Source of the DNA: Phormidesmis sp963710175
Lineage (GTDB): Bacteria; Cyanobacteriota; Cyanobacteriia; Phormidesmidales; Phormidesmidaceae
Direction of reading: 5' to 3'
DNA: 64,000 nucleotides
Assembly: GCA_963710175.1 (NCBI GenBank)
Contig: CAVPZC010000002.1
Span: 930,001 to 994,000, forward strand
This document shows, one piece after another, positions 7,819 through 16,281 of this stretch. Each line of letters begins with the position of its first letter. Position 1 is the first letter of the stretch. The translations under genes and the position numbers were made by a program. The notes below the pieces were generated by a model. The model was not told where the DNA came from and ran no database searches. It worked only from the letters and a program-made list of their open reading frames with translations.

Positions 7819-9018
7819 CTAAGCATTCCCCCTAGAGCCCTCCTCTAGCGCATCTTCTAAAGCTTTAAGAATGGCTTTAGGCTGTAATTTATCTTTAAAC
7901 CAAACCAGTTTTGCAGGCGTGTTTTGGGTGTCGACCCCTGCTTTCTCCAGGTTTAGCCGTTCTGAAATGGCCAATATTAAGTTTTTTTGACTGGCCTGCC
8001 GCACTTGATAAAACTTTTTACGCAAATATTCCGGTCGCCAGTAGCCAACGATTTCCAGCAGATAAGTGCGCCCGTCTGGGTGCACCAGGCGAAAGTCTGG
8101 AATCATCACGCTGCCAGGAATGGGCACCAGATCGACTTCGCGCTCTAGCTGCCACTCGGTCTTTGTTTTCGCCCATTTTTCAGCAAAGGCTTGCTCCAGC
8201 ATACTGTCGTAGGGCTTGCCGGGCGGATAGTGACTGACCAAATCACACGTATCGCCCAGGCTGAAGTGCTTCTCTTGGGCTGTTTTGGTATACGGGTTTT
8301 TCCACTGGAGGGTGGCCGTGAGCTGCCAGCGGGTGACGTGCAAAATGGCGGGCACTAGCTTCGCAATATCGACGCCGTAGCGAGTGCTGGCTTTAAACAG
8401 GCTGGCCGGGCCGTCGATGGTAATAGTAAAGCCTTGGTCGGCTTCGCCCTCAATGTAGGTCATCAGCCGAAACAGCTTCAGGTAGCGGAACATCAGCTTG
8501 TATTCGCCCGGATCGTTGCGGTGCAGATTGAGGATGACGTGACTGGCTTTGTAGAAGATGCCCTGCACCTGGGAAAGGTTATAGCGATGCAGCAGCGCTT
8601 CGGGGGTGGGCGCATCGAAGCTGGTGAGAATGCGGTTTTCTTTGAGGTCGGCGTAGAGCCCTTGCTGAATGTGAACAGGCTCTACCTCGCGCTCGAGTTC
8701 TTGCGTGAGCTGGGCCGCGAGGGTGGTGAGCTGGCGCTGGGCAGCGGTGGGGCTGGGGATGGCGGTGGCGGCGAGGGTGAAGAGGCGATCACGCAACAAT
8801 TCAGGTTCCAAAGGGCTAACAATCTCAAAATTGCCAAAGCTATTGCGCAAAATATGAGCGAGCCCGCGCTTCACCCGATAGTCGGTGTCTTCGCCTTCGA
8901 TCACCTGCAATTGCCGATCAAGACTGCCTTGAGTTTGGCCAACAGCGTTTTGGAAAAGAGTAATCAGCGTTTGAGCAGTTGATAAATTTTGAGGCTTGAT
9001 TGCCAGCTTTTTGGGCAC
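7819..9018 (-). CDS. DUF790 family nuclease (Bax1-like)
   Basis: DUF790 proteins include archaeal Bax1, a nuclease that partners the XPB helicase. The C-terminal half carries a PD-(D/E)xK-like core: IPDFRLVHPDGRTYLLEIVGYW, then a basic helix (RPEYLRKKFYQVRQ). The N-terminal half is helical (LFRLMTYIEGEADQGFTITIDGP). The GTG at 9018 is the first conventional start, but the frame upstream stays open and still reads like the family N-terminus (LPSPLLIHKYSGDSLVP) back to an ACG at 9066. No ATG is available before the in-frame stop, so the true start is unresolved. No XPB-type helicase is next to it; the divergent neighbour is mutS2. Nuclease activity is inferred from the family. Confidence 0.8.
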   Translation of the reverse strand: MPKKLAIKPQNLSTAQTLITLFQNAVGQTQGSLDRQLQVIEGEDTDYRVKRGLAHILRNSFGNFEIVSPLEPELLRDRLFTLAATAIPSPTAAQRQLTTLAAQLTQELEREVEPVHIQQGLYADLKENRILTSFDAPTPEALLHRYNLSQVQGIFYKASHVILNLHRNDPGEYKLMFRYLKLFRLMTYIEGEADQGFTITIDGPASLFKASTRYGVDIAKLVPAILHVTRWQLTATLQWKNPYTKTAQEKHFSLGDTCDLVSHYPPGKPYDSMLEQAFAEKWAKTKTEWQLEREVDLVPIPGSVMIPDFRLVHPDGRTYLLEIVGYWRPEYLRKKFYQVRQASQKNLILAISERLNLEKAGVDTQNTPAKLVWFKDKLQPKAILKALEDALEEGSRGNA

Positions 9019-9107
9019 CAGCGAATCGCCGCTGTATTTGTGAATCAGCAGAGGTGAAGGTAGCGTGGCCGGTTCCTCCCGATAGCGTGCGTGGTCTGGG
9101 TTCTCTT

Positions 9108-9120
9108 CTCTATAATAGAG
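9108..9120. promoter_or_regulatory. Palindromic -10 region in the mutS2/DUF790 divergent promoter
   Basis: CTCTATAATAGAG is a near-perfect palindrome that contains TATAAT on the plus strand (9111-9116) and TATTAT on the minus strand. It lies 36 bases before the mutS2 TTG start. It can serve as a -10 element for mutS2 and possibly for the divergent nuclease gene. No good -35 box is visible. Confidence 0.45.
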
Positions 9121-9151
9121 AGGAATAAACTTAGAATCTGTCTATTTCCTT

Positions 9152-11548
9152 TTGATCCAAGCTGAAACTCTAAATCTGCTGGAATGGCCGCGGCTGTGCC
9201 GCCATCTAGCGACTTTCACCGCAACTAACATTGGCACCGTTGCCGCCCAACAGCTTCAGCTGCCGACCCGCCGCACCGAGAGCGAAGCATTGCTGGCGCA
9301 AACGGTAGAAGCGGCCCAGCTGGAATCCACCGTTGGAGGACTTCTGTTTGGCGGCATTCGCGATATTGGTGTGGCCTTGGAGCGGGCGCAGGTGCAGGGC
9401 ATTCTCTCAGGGGATGAGCTGCTCGATATTGCCACCACGCTAGCAGGGGCGCGCCGACTGCGCAGGCAAATTGACGCTCAAGAGGATCTGAGCGTTCTTC
9501 AGGCGCTGGTCGCTGACCTGCGAACGTTTCCAGAGCTAGAGCAGGAAATTCATCGCTGCATTGATGATCGCGCTCAGGTGGCAGATCGGGCGAGTGATCG
9601 CCTGGCTGGCGTCCGGCGACAGCTGAAGGTAGTGCGCGAACGCATCTATTCAAAACTTCAGCATATTATTCAAAGGCAGAGCGGCGCGGTTCAAGAGACT
9701 TTGATTACGCAGCGGAGCGATCGCTTCGTTATCCCGGTCAAAGCAGCCCAAAAAGACGCTATTCCCGGCATTGTTCACGACGTTTCGACCAGCGGAGCCA
9801 CCCTTTATGTGGAGCCGCACAGCGTGGTAGACAACGGCAACAAACGCCGCGCCCTGCGCAAAGAAGAAGAGATTGAAGAAGAGGCTATTCGTCAAAAACT
9901 CACTTATCAGGTGGCGGAAGTTCTCCCTGAGCTGGAGCACTTGGTAATTACGGTCGTCAAGCTAGATTTGGCAGCGGCGCGGGCTCGCTACGGCCTGTGG
10001 ATGGCAGGCAACGCCCCCCGATTTGTCGATGGCGAACAGATTACGCTGCGTCAGCTCAAGCATCCGCTGCTGCTGTGGCAGCAAAAGAAAGAACAGGGCG
10101 CAGCGGTGGTTCCTACCGACTTAGTGATGCGGCCCGATCTGCGAGTGGTAGCGATTACTGGCCCTAATACGGGCGGCAAAACGGTCACGCTAAAAACCCT
10201 GGGACTGACCGCGCTGATGGCTAAAGCCGGCATGTTTATTCCGGCCCGTGAGCCCGTAGAGCTGCCCTGGTTCGACGCTGTACTGGCTGATATTGGCGAT
10301 GAGCAGTCGATTGAGCAGAGCCTTTCAACCTTTTCGGGGCACGTCAAGCGAATTGGCCGAATTTTAGATGCAATAGAAACGGAGGACGACTTTGCAAACG
10401 CGCTGGTGCTGCTCGATGAAGTTGGGGCAGGCACTGATCCTTCAGAAGGGAGTGCGCTGGCGATCGCCCTGCTCAAATACTTAGCTGACCACGCCCGACT
10501 CACCGTCGCCACCACTCACTACGGCGAACTCAAGTCGCTCAAGTACGAAGACGAACGCTTTGAAAACGCCTCAGTAGAATTCGACGACGTGCAGCTTGCG
10601 CCTACCTACCGCCTGCTTTGGGGCATTCCAGGCCGCTCGAATGCGCTCTCCATTGCGAAGCGGCTGGGCCTGAGAGAAAACGTGCTGGAGCAGGCCAGGG
10701 AGCGCATGGGCGGCGCTAATGAAGATGTCAACCAGGTAATTGAAGGGCTAGAGGCGCAGCGGCGGCGGCAGGAAAAGCGGGCTGAAGAGGCCGAAAATCT
10801 GGTGGCGCAGGCGGAAAAGTTTTACAAAGAGGTAGAAGAGCGGGCAAGACGGCTGCGTGATCGCGAGCAAACCATGAAACGCCAGCAGGAAAAAGACGTA
10901 GAAACGGCCCTGCTGCACGCTCGCGCCGAAATTGCCAAGGTCATCCGCGACTTGCAGCAGGGCGGCACTGCTAAAGACGCTCAAAAGGCCACCGAGACGC
11001 TCGACCAAATTGCCGAAAAACGGCTGCCGACCGGCACCCATCCGGCCAAAGTAAAATCTACGGGCTATCGGCCTAAGGTCAGCGAGCGCGTGCGGCTCCA
11101 CAACCTGGGCGGGCAAATCGCTGAAGTACTCGAAGAAGCGGACAGCGACAGTAAGGTGGCCGTACGCTTTGGCATGATGAAAATGACCGTTGACCTGGCA
11201 GATATTGAGTCATTGAAAGGAGAGAAAGCTGAGCCTGTTGAAAAGCCACCTGCGAACACAACTTCGGTGCAGCCAATCGCCGTTGTGCAGCCGGTAGCAC
11301 CAGAGATACGAACGGAAAGCAACACCGTAGATCTGCGCGGAATGCGGGTGGCAGAGGCAGAGAGTGTTTTAGATGCGGCGATCGCTCAAGCCCACGGCCC
11401 GCTTTGGCTAATTCACGGACACGGCACCGGCAAACTGCGGCGCGGCGTACAGGAATATCTCAAGCATCATCCGCAGATTAAAAGCTTTGAAGCGGCAGAA
11501 CAATCTGACGGCGGAACGGGCGTCACCATTGCCAAGCCGTCTGCCTGA
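9152..11548 (+). CDS. mutS2: MutS2 ATPase/endonuclease
   Basis: MutS2 suppresses recombination or rescues collided ribosomes, depending on the organism. The 798-residue protein has the MutS core and clamp (residues 1-300), Walker A GPNTGGKTVTLKT (about 340), the LADIGDEQSIEQSLSTFSGH block, Walker B ALVLLDEVGAGTDPSEG, and THYGELK. A long charged coiled coil (about 520-640) follows. The C-terminal Smr domain contains VDLRGMRVAEAE and LIHGHGTGKLRRG. The start is a TTG (MIQAETLNLLEWPRLC), which matches how the family begins. It is divergent from the DUF790 nuclease and is followed by an aminotransferase on the same strand. Confidence 0.96.
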   Translation: MIQAETLNLLEWPRLCRHLATFTATNIGTVAAQQLQLPTRRTESEALLAQTVEAAQLESTVGGLLFGGIRDIGVALERAQVQGILSGDELLDIATTLAGARRLRRQIDAQEDLSVLQALVADLRTFPELEQEIHRCIDDRAQVADRASDRLAGVRRQLKVVRERIYSKLQHIIQRQSGAVQETLITQRSDRFVIPVKAAQKDAIPGIVHDVSTSGATLYVEPHSVVDNGNKRRALRKEEEIEEEAIRQKLTYQVAEVLPELEHLVITVVKLDLAAARARYGLWMAGNAPRFVDGEQITLRQLKHPLLLWQQKKEQGAAVVPTDLVMRPDLRVVAITGPNTGGKTVTLKTLGLTALMAKAGMFIPAREPVELPWFDAVLADIGDEQSIEQSLSTFSGHVKRIGRILDAIETEDDFANALVLLDEVGAGTDPSEGSALAIALLKYLADHARLTVATTHYGELKSLKYEDERFENASVEFDDVQLAPTYRLLWGIPGRSNALSIAKRLGLRENVLEQARERMGGANEDVNQVIEGLEAQRRRQEKRAEEAENLVAQAEKFYKEVEERARRLRDREQTMKRQQEKDVETALLHARAEIAKVIRDLQQGGTAKDAQKATETLDQIAEKRLPTGTHPAKVKSTGYRPKVSERVRLHNLGGQIAEVLEEADSDSKVAVRFGMMKMTVDLADIESLKGEKAEPVEKPPANTTSVQPIAVVQPVAPEIRTESNTVDLRGMRVAEAESVLDAAIAQAHGPLWLIHGHGTGKLRRGVQEYLKHHPQIKSFEAAEQSDGGTGVTIAKPSA

Positions 11549-11696
11549 CCCCTTGGCAGTCGCCTGGCAGCCACGCTGTGAAATATCCGAAAAGTTTGAC
11601 TTATCTAGCAACTTAGCTGTCGAGACACCTCTAAATCGATCTACTTTAGTAGTCCTATCCGATGTTTTGTACAGGCCACAAGTTCCTGCGATCGCC

Positions 11697-12866
11697 ATGA
11701 AGCTCGCCTCCCGTATCCGTCAGGTCAACCCCTCTATGACCCTGGTAATTTCCGCCAAGGCCAAGGCCATGAAAGCAGGCGGGTTAGATGTCTGTAGTTT
11801 TAGCGCAGGCGAACCTGATTTTGATACGCCGCAGCACATTTGTGAAGCTGCCAAGACCGCGATCAACCAGGGCAAAACTCGCTATGGCCCGGCAGCGGGA
11901 GAACCGGCTTTGAGAGAAGCGATCGCCCAGAAACTTCAGCAAGACAACCAGCTCCCCTTTGGCCCCGAAAATGTGATGGTGACCAACGGCGGCAAACACT
12001 CGCTGTTTAACTTGATCATGGCGATGATTGAGCCGGGCGACGAGGTGATTATTCCATCGCCCTACTGGGTGAGCTACCCAGAAATGGTTAAGCTGGCGGG
12101 AGGCACGCCGGTCATTGTGCCAACTACGGCTGAGACCGCCTACAAAATTACGGCTGAGCAGCTGCGTCAGGCGATCACGCCCCAAACCCGCCTGTTCGTG
12201 CTCAATTCACCCTCCAATCCAACGGGCATGGTCTACACGCCTGATGAGATTCGGGCGCTGGCAGCGGTCATCGTCGAGGCTGATATTTGGGTGGTGTCTG
12301 ACGAAATTTACGAGAAAATTCTCTACGACGGCGCTGAGCATTTAAGCATTGGTGCGGTCGGCCCCGAAATATTTAAGCGCACGATTATCAGCAACGGGTT
12401 TGCCAAAGCCTATGCGATGACCGGCTGGCGGCTGGGCTATTTGGCTGCGCCTGTAGAGCTAATCGCAGCGGCCAATATTTTGCAGAGCCACAGTACTTCT
12501 AACGTGTGTACGTTTGCTCAGTATGGGGCGATCACCGCCCTCACTGGCCCCACCGACAGCATCGGCACAATGCTACAAGCCTTTACCAAGCGCCGCTTGG
12601 CCATCATGGACATGGTGAACAGCATCGATGGCCTGAGCTGCGTCAAGCCGGACGGCGCGTTTTATCTGCTAGTCGATATTTCTCAGTTGGGTCTGGGCTC
12701 TGCGGAATTTTGCGAAAAGCTGTTGGATGAAAAGCACGTCGCAATCATTCCTGGCGTGGCTTTTGGCACAGAGGGTACGATTCGCATCTCCTATGCCACT
12801 GACCTTGATACGATTGAGCGCGGTATGGATCGGCTGAGTGGGTTTGTGCGATCACGTCAGCGTTGA
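11697..12866 (+). CDS. aspC: Class I PLP-dependent aspartate aminotransferase (subgroup Ib)
   Basis: Transfers the amino group between aspartate and 2-oxoglutarate; some subgroup Ib members also act on prephenate. Landmarks in the 389-residue protein are SAGEPDFDTP near the N-terminus, GKTRYGPAAGEPALREAIA, NSPSNPTGMVY, the aspartate in WVVSDEIYEKI, the PLP lysine in SNGFAKAYAMTGWRLGY, and the carboxylate-binding Arg near GTIRISYA. The frame is open from 11487, but the ATG at 11697 (MKLASRIRQV) matches the family start and lies after mutS2. The stop codon lies inside the first copy of a 24-bp tandem duplication. It is convergent with bicA. Confidence 0.94.
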   Translation: MKLASRIRQVNPSMTLVISAKAKAMKAGGLDVCSFSAGEPDFDTPQHICEAAKTAINQGKTRYGPAAGEPALREAIAQKLQQDNQLPFGPENVMVTNGGKHSLFNLIMAMIEPGDEVIIPSPYWVSYPEMVKLAGGTPVIVPTTAETAYKITAEQLRQAITPQTRLFVLNSPSNPTGMVYTPDEIRALAAVIVEADIWVVSDEIYEKILYDGAEHLSIGAVGPEIFKRTIISNGFAKAYAMTGWRLGYLAAPVELIAAANILQSHSTSNVCTFAQYGAITALTGPTDSIGTMLQAFTKRRLAIMDMVNSIDGLSCVKPDGAFYLLVDISQLGLGSAEFCEKLLDEKHVAIIPGVAFGTEGTIRISYATDLDTIERGMDRLSGFVRSRQR

Positions 12867-12902
12867 CAAGTCAAATCGCGTCAGCGTTGACAAGTCAAAT
12901 CG
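12855..12902. repeat. Perfect 24-bp tandem duplication at the aspC/bicA junction
   Basis: The unit starting CGTCAGCGTTGACAAGTC occurs at 12855-12878 and is repeated exactly at 12879-12902. The first copy contains the aspC stop codon. Three bases separate the second copy from the bicA stop. It looks like a recent slippage duplication. Confidence 0.9.
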
Positions 12903-12904
12903 TA

Positions 12905-14647
12905 CTAGCCCGGCTCGGCACCGACTTCTAGCGTATTGTCCAAGCGAGGCATGGCTGTAGCAGCTTCGGGCTGACTGCTGGTTTTTCGCGTGTTCACAGC
13001 CGCTAGTGCCTGCCTGAGGGCTTCGGTACGACTGTCTAGAAAACGCTCGGCTGGGACGGTTTGTAGTAGGCCCAGCTTGGTTAGTCGCTTGTAGGTCTGG
13101 TCTTTTGCGCCCACGATGTAGACATCGCGATCGCCCTCAACTGCTTCTTGCACCGCGTTTTCAATCGACAGCGAAGTGGTCACGCCTAAATGCGGCACTT
13201 CGCTCAGGTCTAGAATCATCGCTTTGCAGTTTTGTACGGCCTCGCGCTGACGGGCGATCGCCTTGGCCACCCCAAAAATCATCGGCCCGCTCAGGCTAAA
13301 GAGCAGGATTTGACCTTGGCCCTGCTCCAGCAGCGATTTTTCTTCAGGGGTCAGGGTAATCGTGTCGTCATCATCGGTAATCGCAGTCACCCCTTTTTCT
13401 GAGCGCAGCTGACTGAGCTTATCAATAGTGAGAATATTCGCAACAAAAATACCGACGCCCACCGCCACGACCAGATCGACAAAGACCGTTAGAAAAATCA
13501 CCCCGTACATAATCACCGCCGACTTGCGCGAAATGTAGTGAGCCCGCTTCAAAAAGCCCCAGTCGATAATGTCAATACCGACTTTGATAATGATGCCCGC
13601 CAGTACCGACAGCGGAATGCTTCGCGTCAGGCCGCTGGCTCCTAGCACCACAATTAATAAGATCGCCGCTCGAAACAGACCCGACAGCGCTGTCCGTCCG
13701 CCCGCCTTGATATTCACAACGGTGCCCATCGTTGCCCCTGCGCCCGGCAGTCCGCCCAGCAGTCCTGAGGCAATATTGCCAATGCCCTGACCAATCAGTT
13801 CTTTATTAGAATCGTGCTCAGTGCGAGTCAGGCTATCGGCGACTACCGAAGTCAGCAGGGCGTCGATACTGCCCAACACAGCCAGCACAATCGAATCGAC
13901 CAGCATATTGCGCATCTGCGAACCGCTAAACACCGGTAGGTGCAACGTTGGTACCGCCAGCGGAATTTCTCCAATGCGGCGCATGTCAACGCTGCCAAAC
14001 ACCGTCAGCGAGATCACCGTGCCGATGATCATGGCGACCAGCTGCGGTGGCGCAAAGCGTCTTAAGTTCTTGGGAAAATAGACAATTATCAGCACCGTCA
14101 ACAGCGCCAGAACAGCATCGCTAAACTGAATGTTGGACAGCAGCGCTGGCAGATTTTGCAGGGTGCCTAAAACGCCGCCTTTAGGACTGAGCTGGCCTAA
14201 CGCTGGGCCAATTTGCAGAATAATTAGAATGATGCCAATACCTGACATGAAGCCAGAGACGACGTTGTAGGGCATCAGCGTGACGTATTTGCCCAGCTTG
14301 AGCACACCAATGGCAATCTGCAAAAGGCCCGCCATCATCACCACGGTGAAGGCCATCGCCATGCCGTTTTCAGGATCGGCGGCGAGCAGAGTCGCAATGA
14401 CGCCAGTAATCACTACGGTCATCGGGCCAGTAGGTTCAGAAATCAGCGTGGGGGTACCCCCAAACAAAGCCGCAAAAAAGCCGACGATAATCGCACCGTA
14501 GAGCCCGGCAGTAGGGCCTGCACCAGAAGCAATCCCGAAGGCTAGCGCCATCGGCAGGGCAATCACCGCTGCTGTGAGGCCGCCAAACAAATCACCACGA
14601 ACGTTTCTGAAGTGAATTCGGTTGGTTATTTTGGGGAGTTGTTGCAT
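12905..14647 (-). CDS. bicA: SulP-family Na+-dependent bicarbonate transporter BicA
   Basis: BicA imports bicarbonate across the plasma membrane for the CO2-concentrating mechanism. The 580-residue product has about 12-14 membrane segments. It closely follows characterised BicA in blocks such as KITNRIHFRNVRGD, FAALFGGTPTLISEPTGPM, MPYNVVSGFMSGIGIILI, SIDALLTSVVADSLTRTEHDS, GAGATMGTVVNIKAGGRTALSG and VGIDIIDWGFLKRAHYIS. A C-terminal STAS domain (LFSLSGPMIFGVAKAIARQ, LDLSEVPHLGVTTSLSIENA) ends the protein. The upstream gap of 125 bases holds a dyad that may bind a LysR-type carbon regulator. SulP members can also carry sulfate, so transport specificity is inferred from similarity. Confidence 0.93.
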   Translation of the reverse strand: MQQLPKITNRIHFRNVRGDLFGGLTAAVIALPMALAFGIASGAGPTAGLYGAIIVGFFAALFGGTPTLISEPTGPMTVVITGVIATLLAADPENGMAMAFTVVMMAGLLQIAIGVLKLGKYVTLMPYNVVSGFMSGIGIILIILQIGPALGQLSPKGGVLGTLQNLPALLSNIQFSDAVLALLTVLIIVYFPKNLRRFAPPQLVAMIIGTVISLTVFGSVDMRRIGEIPLAVPTLHLPVFSGSQMRNMLVDSIVLAVLGSIDALLTSVVADSLTRTEHDSNKELIGQGIGNIASGLLGGLPGAGATMGTVVNIKAGGRTALSGLFRAAILLIVVLGASGLTRSIPLSVLAGIIIKVGIDIIDWGFLKRAHYISRKSAVIMYGVIFLTVFVDLVVAVGVGIFVANILTIDKLSQLRSEKGVTAITDDDDTITLTPEEKSLLEQGQGQILLFSLSGPMIFGVAKAIARQREAVQNCKAMILDLSEVPHLGVTTSLSIENAVQEAVEGDRDVYIVGAKDQTYKRLTKLGLLQTVPAERFLDSRTEALRQALAAVNTRKTSSQPEAATAMPRLDNTLEVGAEPG

Positions 14648-14679
14648 AGGTAGAGCAGCCCTCAGCTTCTGTCACTATC

Positions 14680-14705
14680 TTTAAGTGTCTCATGACATCT
14701 TAAGG
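14680..14705 (-). promoter_or_regulatory. Imperfect dyad upstream of bicA
   Basis: TTAAGTGTC and GACATCTTAA face each other around a TCAT centre (14681-14703), with a one-base offset between half sites. The element lies 34-57 bases before the bicA start codon, where a LysR-type regulator such as CmpR or CcmR could bind. The identity of any regulator is inference. Confidence 0.35.
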
Positions 14706-14772
14706 TTTAGCGATATGTCGCCAGATGAAGACGTGACTTTCTATACCCATCCTCTAGGATTCATGTTCTCCT

Positions 14773-16197
14773 TTAAAGCGCTAGCACCACTCGACCTACG
14801 GGCTTCGCTACACAGGCTAGGACATGTCCGGCAGCGCGATCGCCCTCACTCAGCCCTCTTGGCTCAACGTCGTAGCACACCTCACCCGCTGCTAGCTGCT
14901 TGCAAACTCCACAGCTGCCCATGCGACAGCCGCTGGTAAGCGACAGACCGGCTTGTTCGGCGGCGTCTAGGAGGGTGTCGGCTGAGTCGCAGGCGATTAC
15001 TTTACCGGAGGTAGAGAATTCTACTGAGGGAGTGTTTGCGGGTTCAGCGGCAGAGGGGGAAGAGGGAAGGGGAGGAGGAACGGGGGCAGGGGAGGATTTT
15101 GGGCCGCCGAAGCTTTCTTCGTAGTAGTTTTCCAAGGGGAAACCGGCAGCGGTGAGGAGGGCTTTAGTGCTGCTCATAAAGCCTGCTGGCCCGCAGGTGA
15201 AGGCAGTGCGTTCGGCGAAGTCGGGGCAAATGGCATTGAGGAGGGCTGAGTTGAGCCGTCCTCGGTAGCCTGACCAGGCGATAGCGGGTGTGCTTTTTGT
15301 CAGGGTGAAGGCCAGATTGAAGTTGGGGTGCTGAGCGGCGAGCAGCTCTAGCCGCTGACGGAAGATGATGTCGTGCGGGGTGCGGGCGGCGTGAATGAAG
15401 GTGATGTCGGTATTGGCGGCGCGGTCGCTAAGCCACTGAGCCATGGACATCATCGGAGTGATGCCGCTGCCTGCCGAAATGAGCAGCAGTTTGTCGGCGG
15501 GATGATCGACGCAGTTAAATTGGCCAAACGGCCCTTGTATGGGAAGCGTTGTGCCAACTGCCAGATTGTCGTGCAGCCAGTTGGAAGCGATACCCGGCGG
15601 CAAGTCGGGGCTGGCGGCGGCGACTCTTTTTACGGTGATATCCAGTGTGTGTGGGCGTGACGGGCTCGACGAAATGGAATAGGAGCGCATGACAGACTGA
15701 TTTTTGGCGCTTTCAATCGGTAGCTTAAAGGTGACAAATTGGCCAGGTTTGAAGTCAAACCGTAGCTCGGGCTCAGCGACGAAGCGAAACGTTTTGACAT
15801 CGCGCGTCTCTTGGATAATCTGTACGCAGCGGGCGGTGATTTCTCCCGACCAGCGGTGAGGCGCGATCGCACTTTGCAAGGGCGTCAGCGCTTCTACAAT
15901 CAGCGCGAATTCACCAATGCGAATCACATCGTCAGGCACAATTTCGTAAGCCTGATTCACCCGAGCTTCTTCGTTGTTCAGCCGGGAACCGTCAGTGCTG
16001 CCCAAATCAGTGAAAAAGCACTGCCCCGATTCAAACAACACTCGTCCGTGCACTCGGCTCACGGCTGGCCCTTCTAACACCAGATCGCAGTTAGGATGGC
16101 GACCAATCAAACACTCAGCCTGCTGAGCTGAACGAGGCACTATCTCAGCTTCGTAAACATCGTTGTTGTTGTAGTTGATGACTTTGGTTTTCAGCAT
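14773..16197 (-). CDS. FHA domain-FNR-type flavoprotein-2Fe2S ferredoxin fusion
   Basis: A 474-residue modular redox protein. Residues 1-95 are an FHA phosphothreonine-binding domain (IGRHPNCDLVLEGPAVSRVHG, TDLGSTDGSRLNN). Residues 110-345 form a ferredoxin-NAD(P) reductase module with the FAD motif RSYSISSSP, the nucleotide motifs SAGSGITPMMSM and TCGPAGFM, and the ending YYEESFGG. A proline/serine linker follows. Residues 390-474 are a plant-type 2Fe-2S ferredoxin (CRMGSCGVCKQ, later C in VLACVA). The reductase-ferredoxin half resembles Hcr/PaaE enzymes. The FHA fusion suggests control or recruitment by Ser/Thr phosphorylation. The gene follows the NosR-like ferredoxin gene by 84 bases and probably receives or donates electrons to it. 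The ATG at 16197 was preferred over 16245. The substrate is unknown. Confidence 0.88.
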   Translation of the reverse strand: MLKTKVINYNNNDVYEAEIVPRSAQQAECLIGRHPNCDLVLEGPAVSRVHGRVLFESGQCFFTDLGSTDGSRLNNEEARVNQAYEIVPDDVIRIGEFALIVEALTPLQSAIAPHRWSGEITARCVQIIQETRDVKTFRFVAEPELRFDFKPGQFVTFKLPIESAKNQSVMRSYSISSSPSRPHTLDITVKRVAAASPDLPPGIASNWLHDNLAVGTTLPIQGPFGQFNCVDHPADKLLLISAGSGITPMMSMAQWLSDRAANTDITFIHAARTPHDIIFRQRLELLAAQHPNFNLAFTLTKSTPAIAWSGYRGRLNSALLNAICPDFAERTAFTCGPAGFMSSTKALLTAAGFPLENYYEESFGGPKSSPAPVPPPLPSSPSAAEPANTPSVEFSTSGKVIACDSADTLLDAAEQAGLSLTSGCRMGSCGVCKQLAAGEVCYDVEPRGLSEGDRAAGHVLACVAKPVGRVVLAL

Positions 16198-16281
16198 GAT
16201 TTGAGAAATTTCCAGGACGGTTGATTTGCTATTTGAGAAAAACAAGAGCCGTAAAACAAACAGAGTCTGAAGACGAGACCT

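Noticed and set aside
8434..8982. A 182-codon plus-strand frame
   Set aside because: It lies entirely antisense to the DUF790 nuclease, whose frame shows clear family motifs, so it is a shadow of that gene.
10051..10515. A 154-codon minus-strand frame
   Set aside because: It is the antisense of the MutS2 ATPase domain and is Ser/Arg-rich, typical of shadow frames in GC-rich coding DNA.
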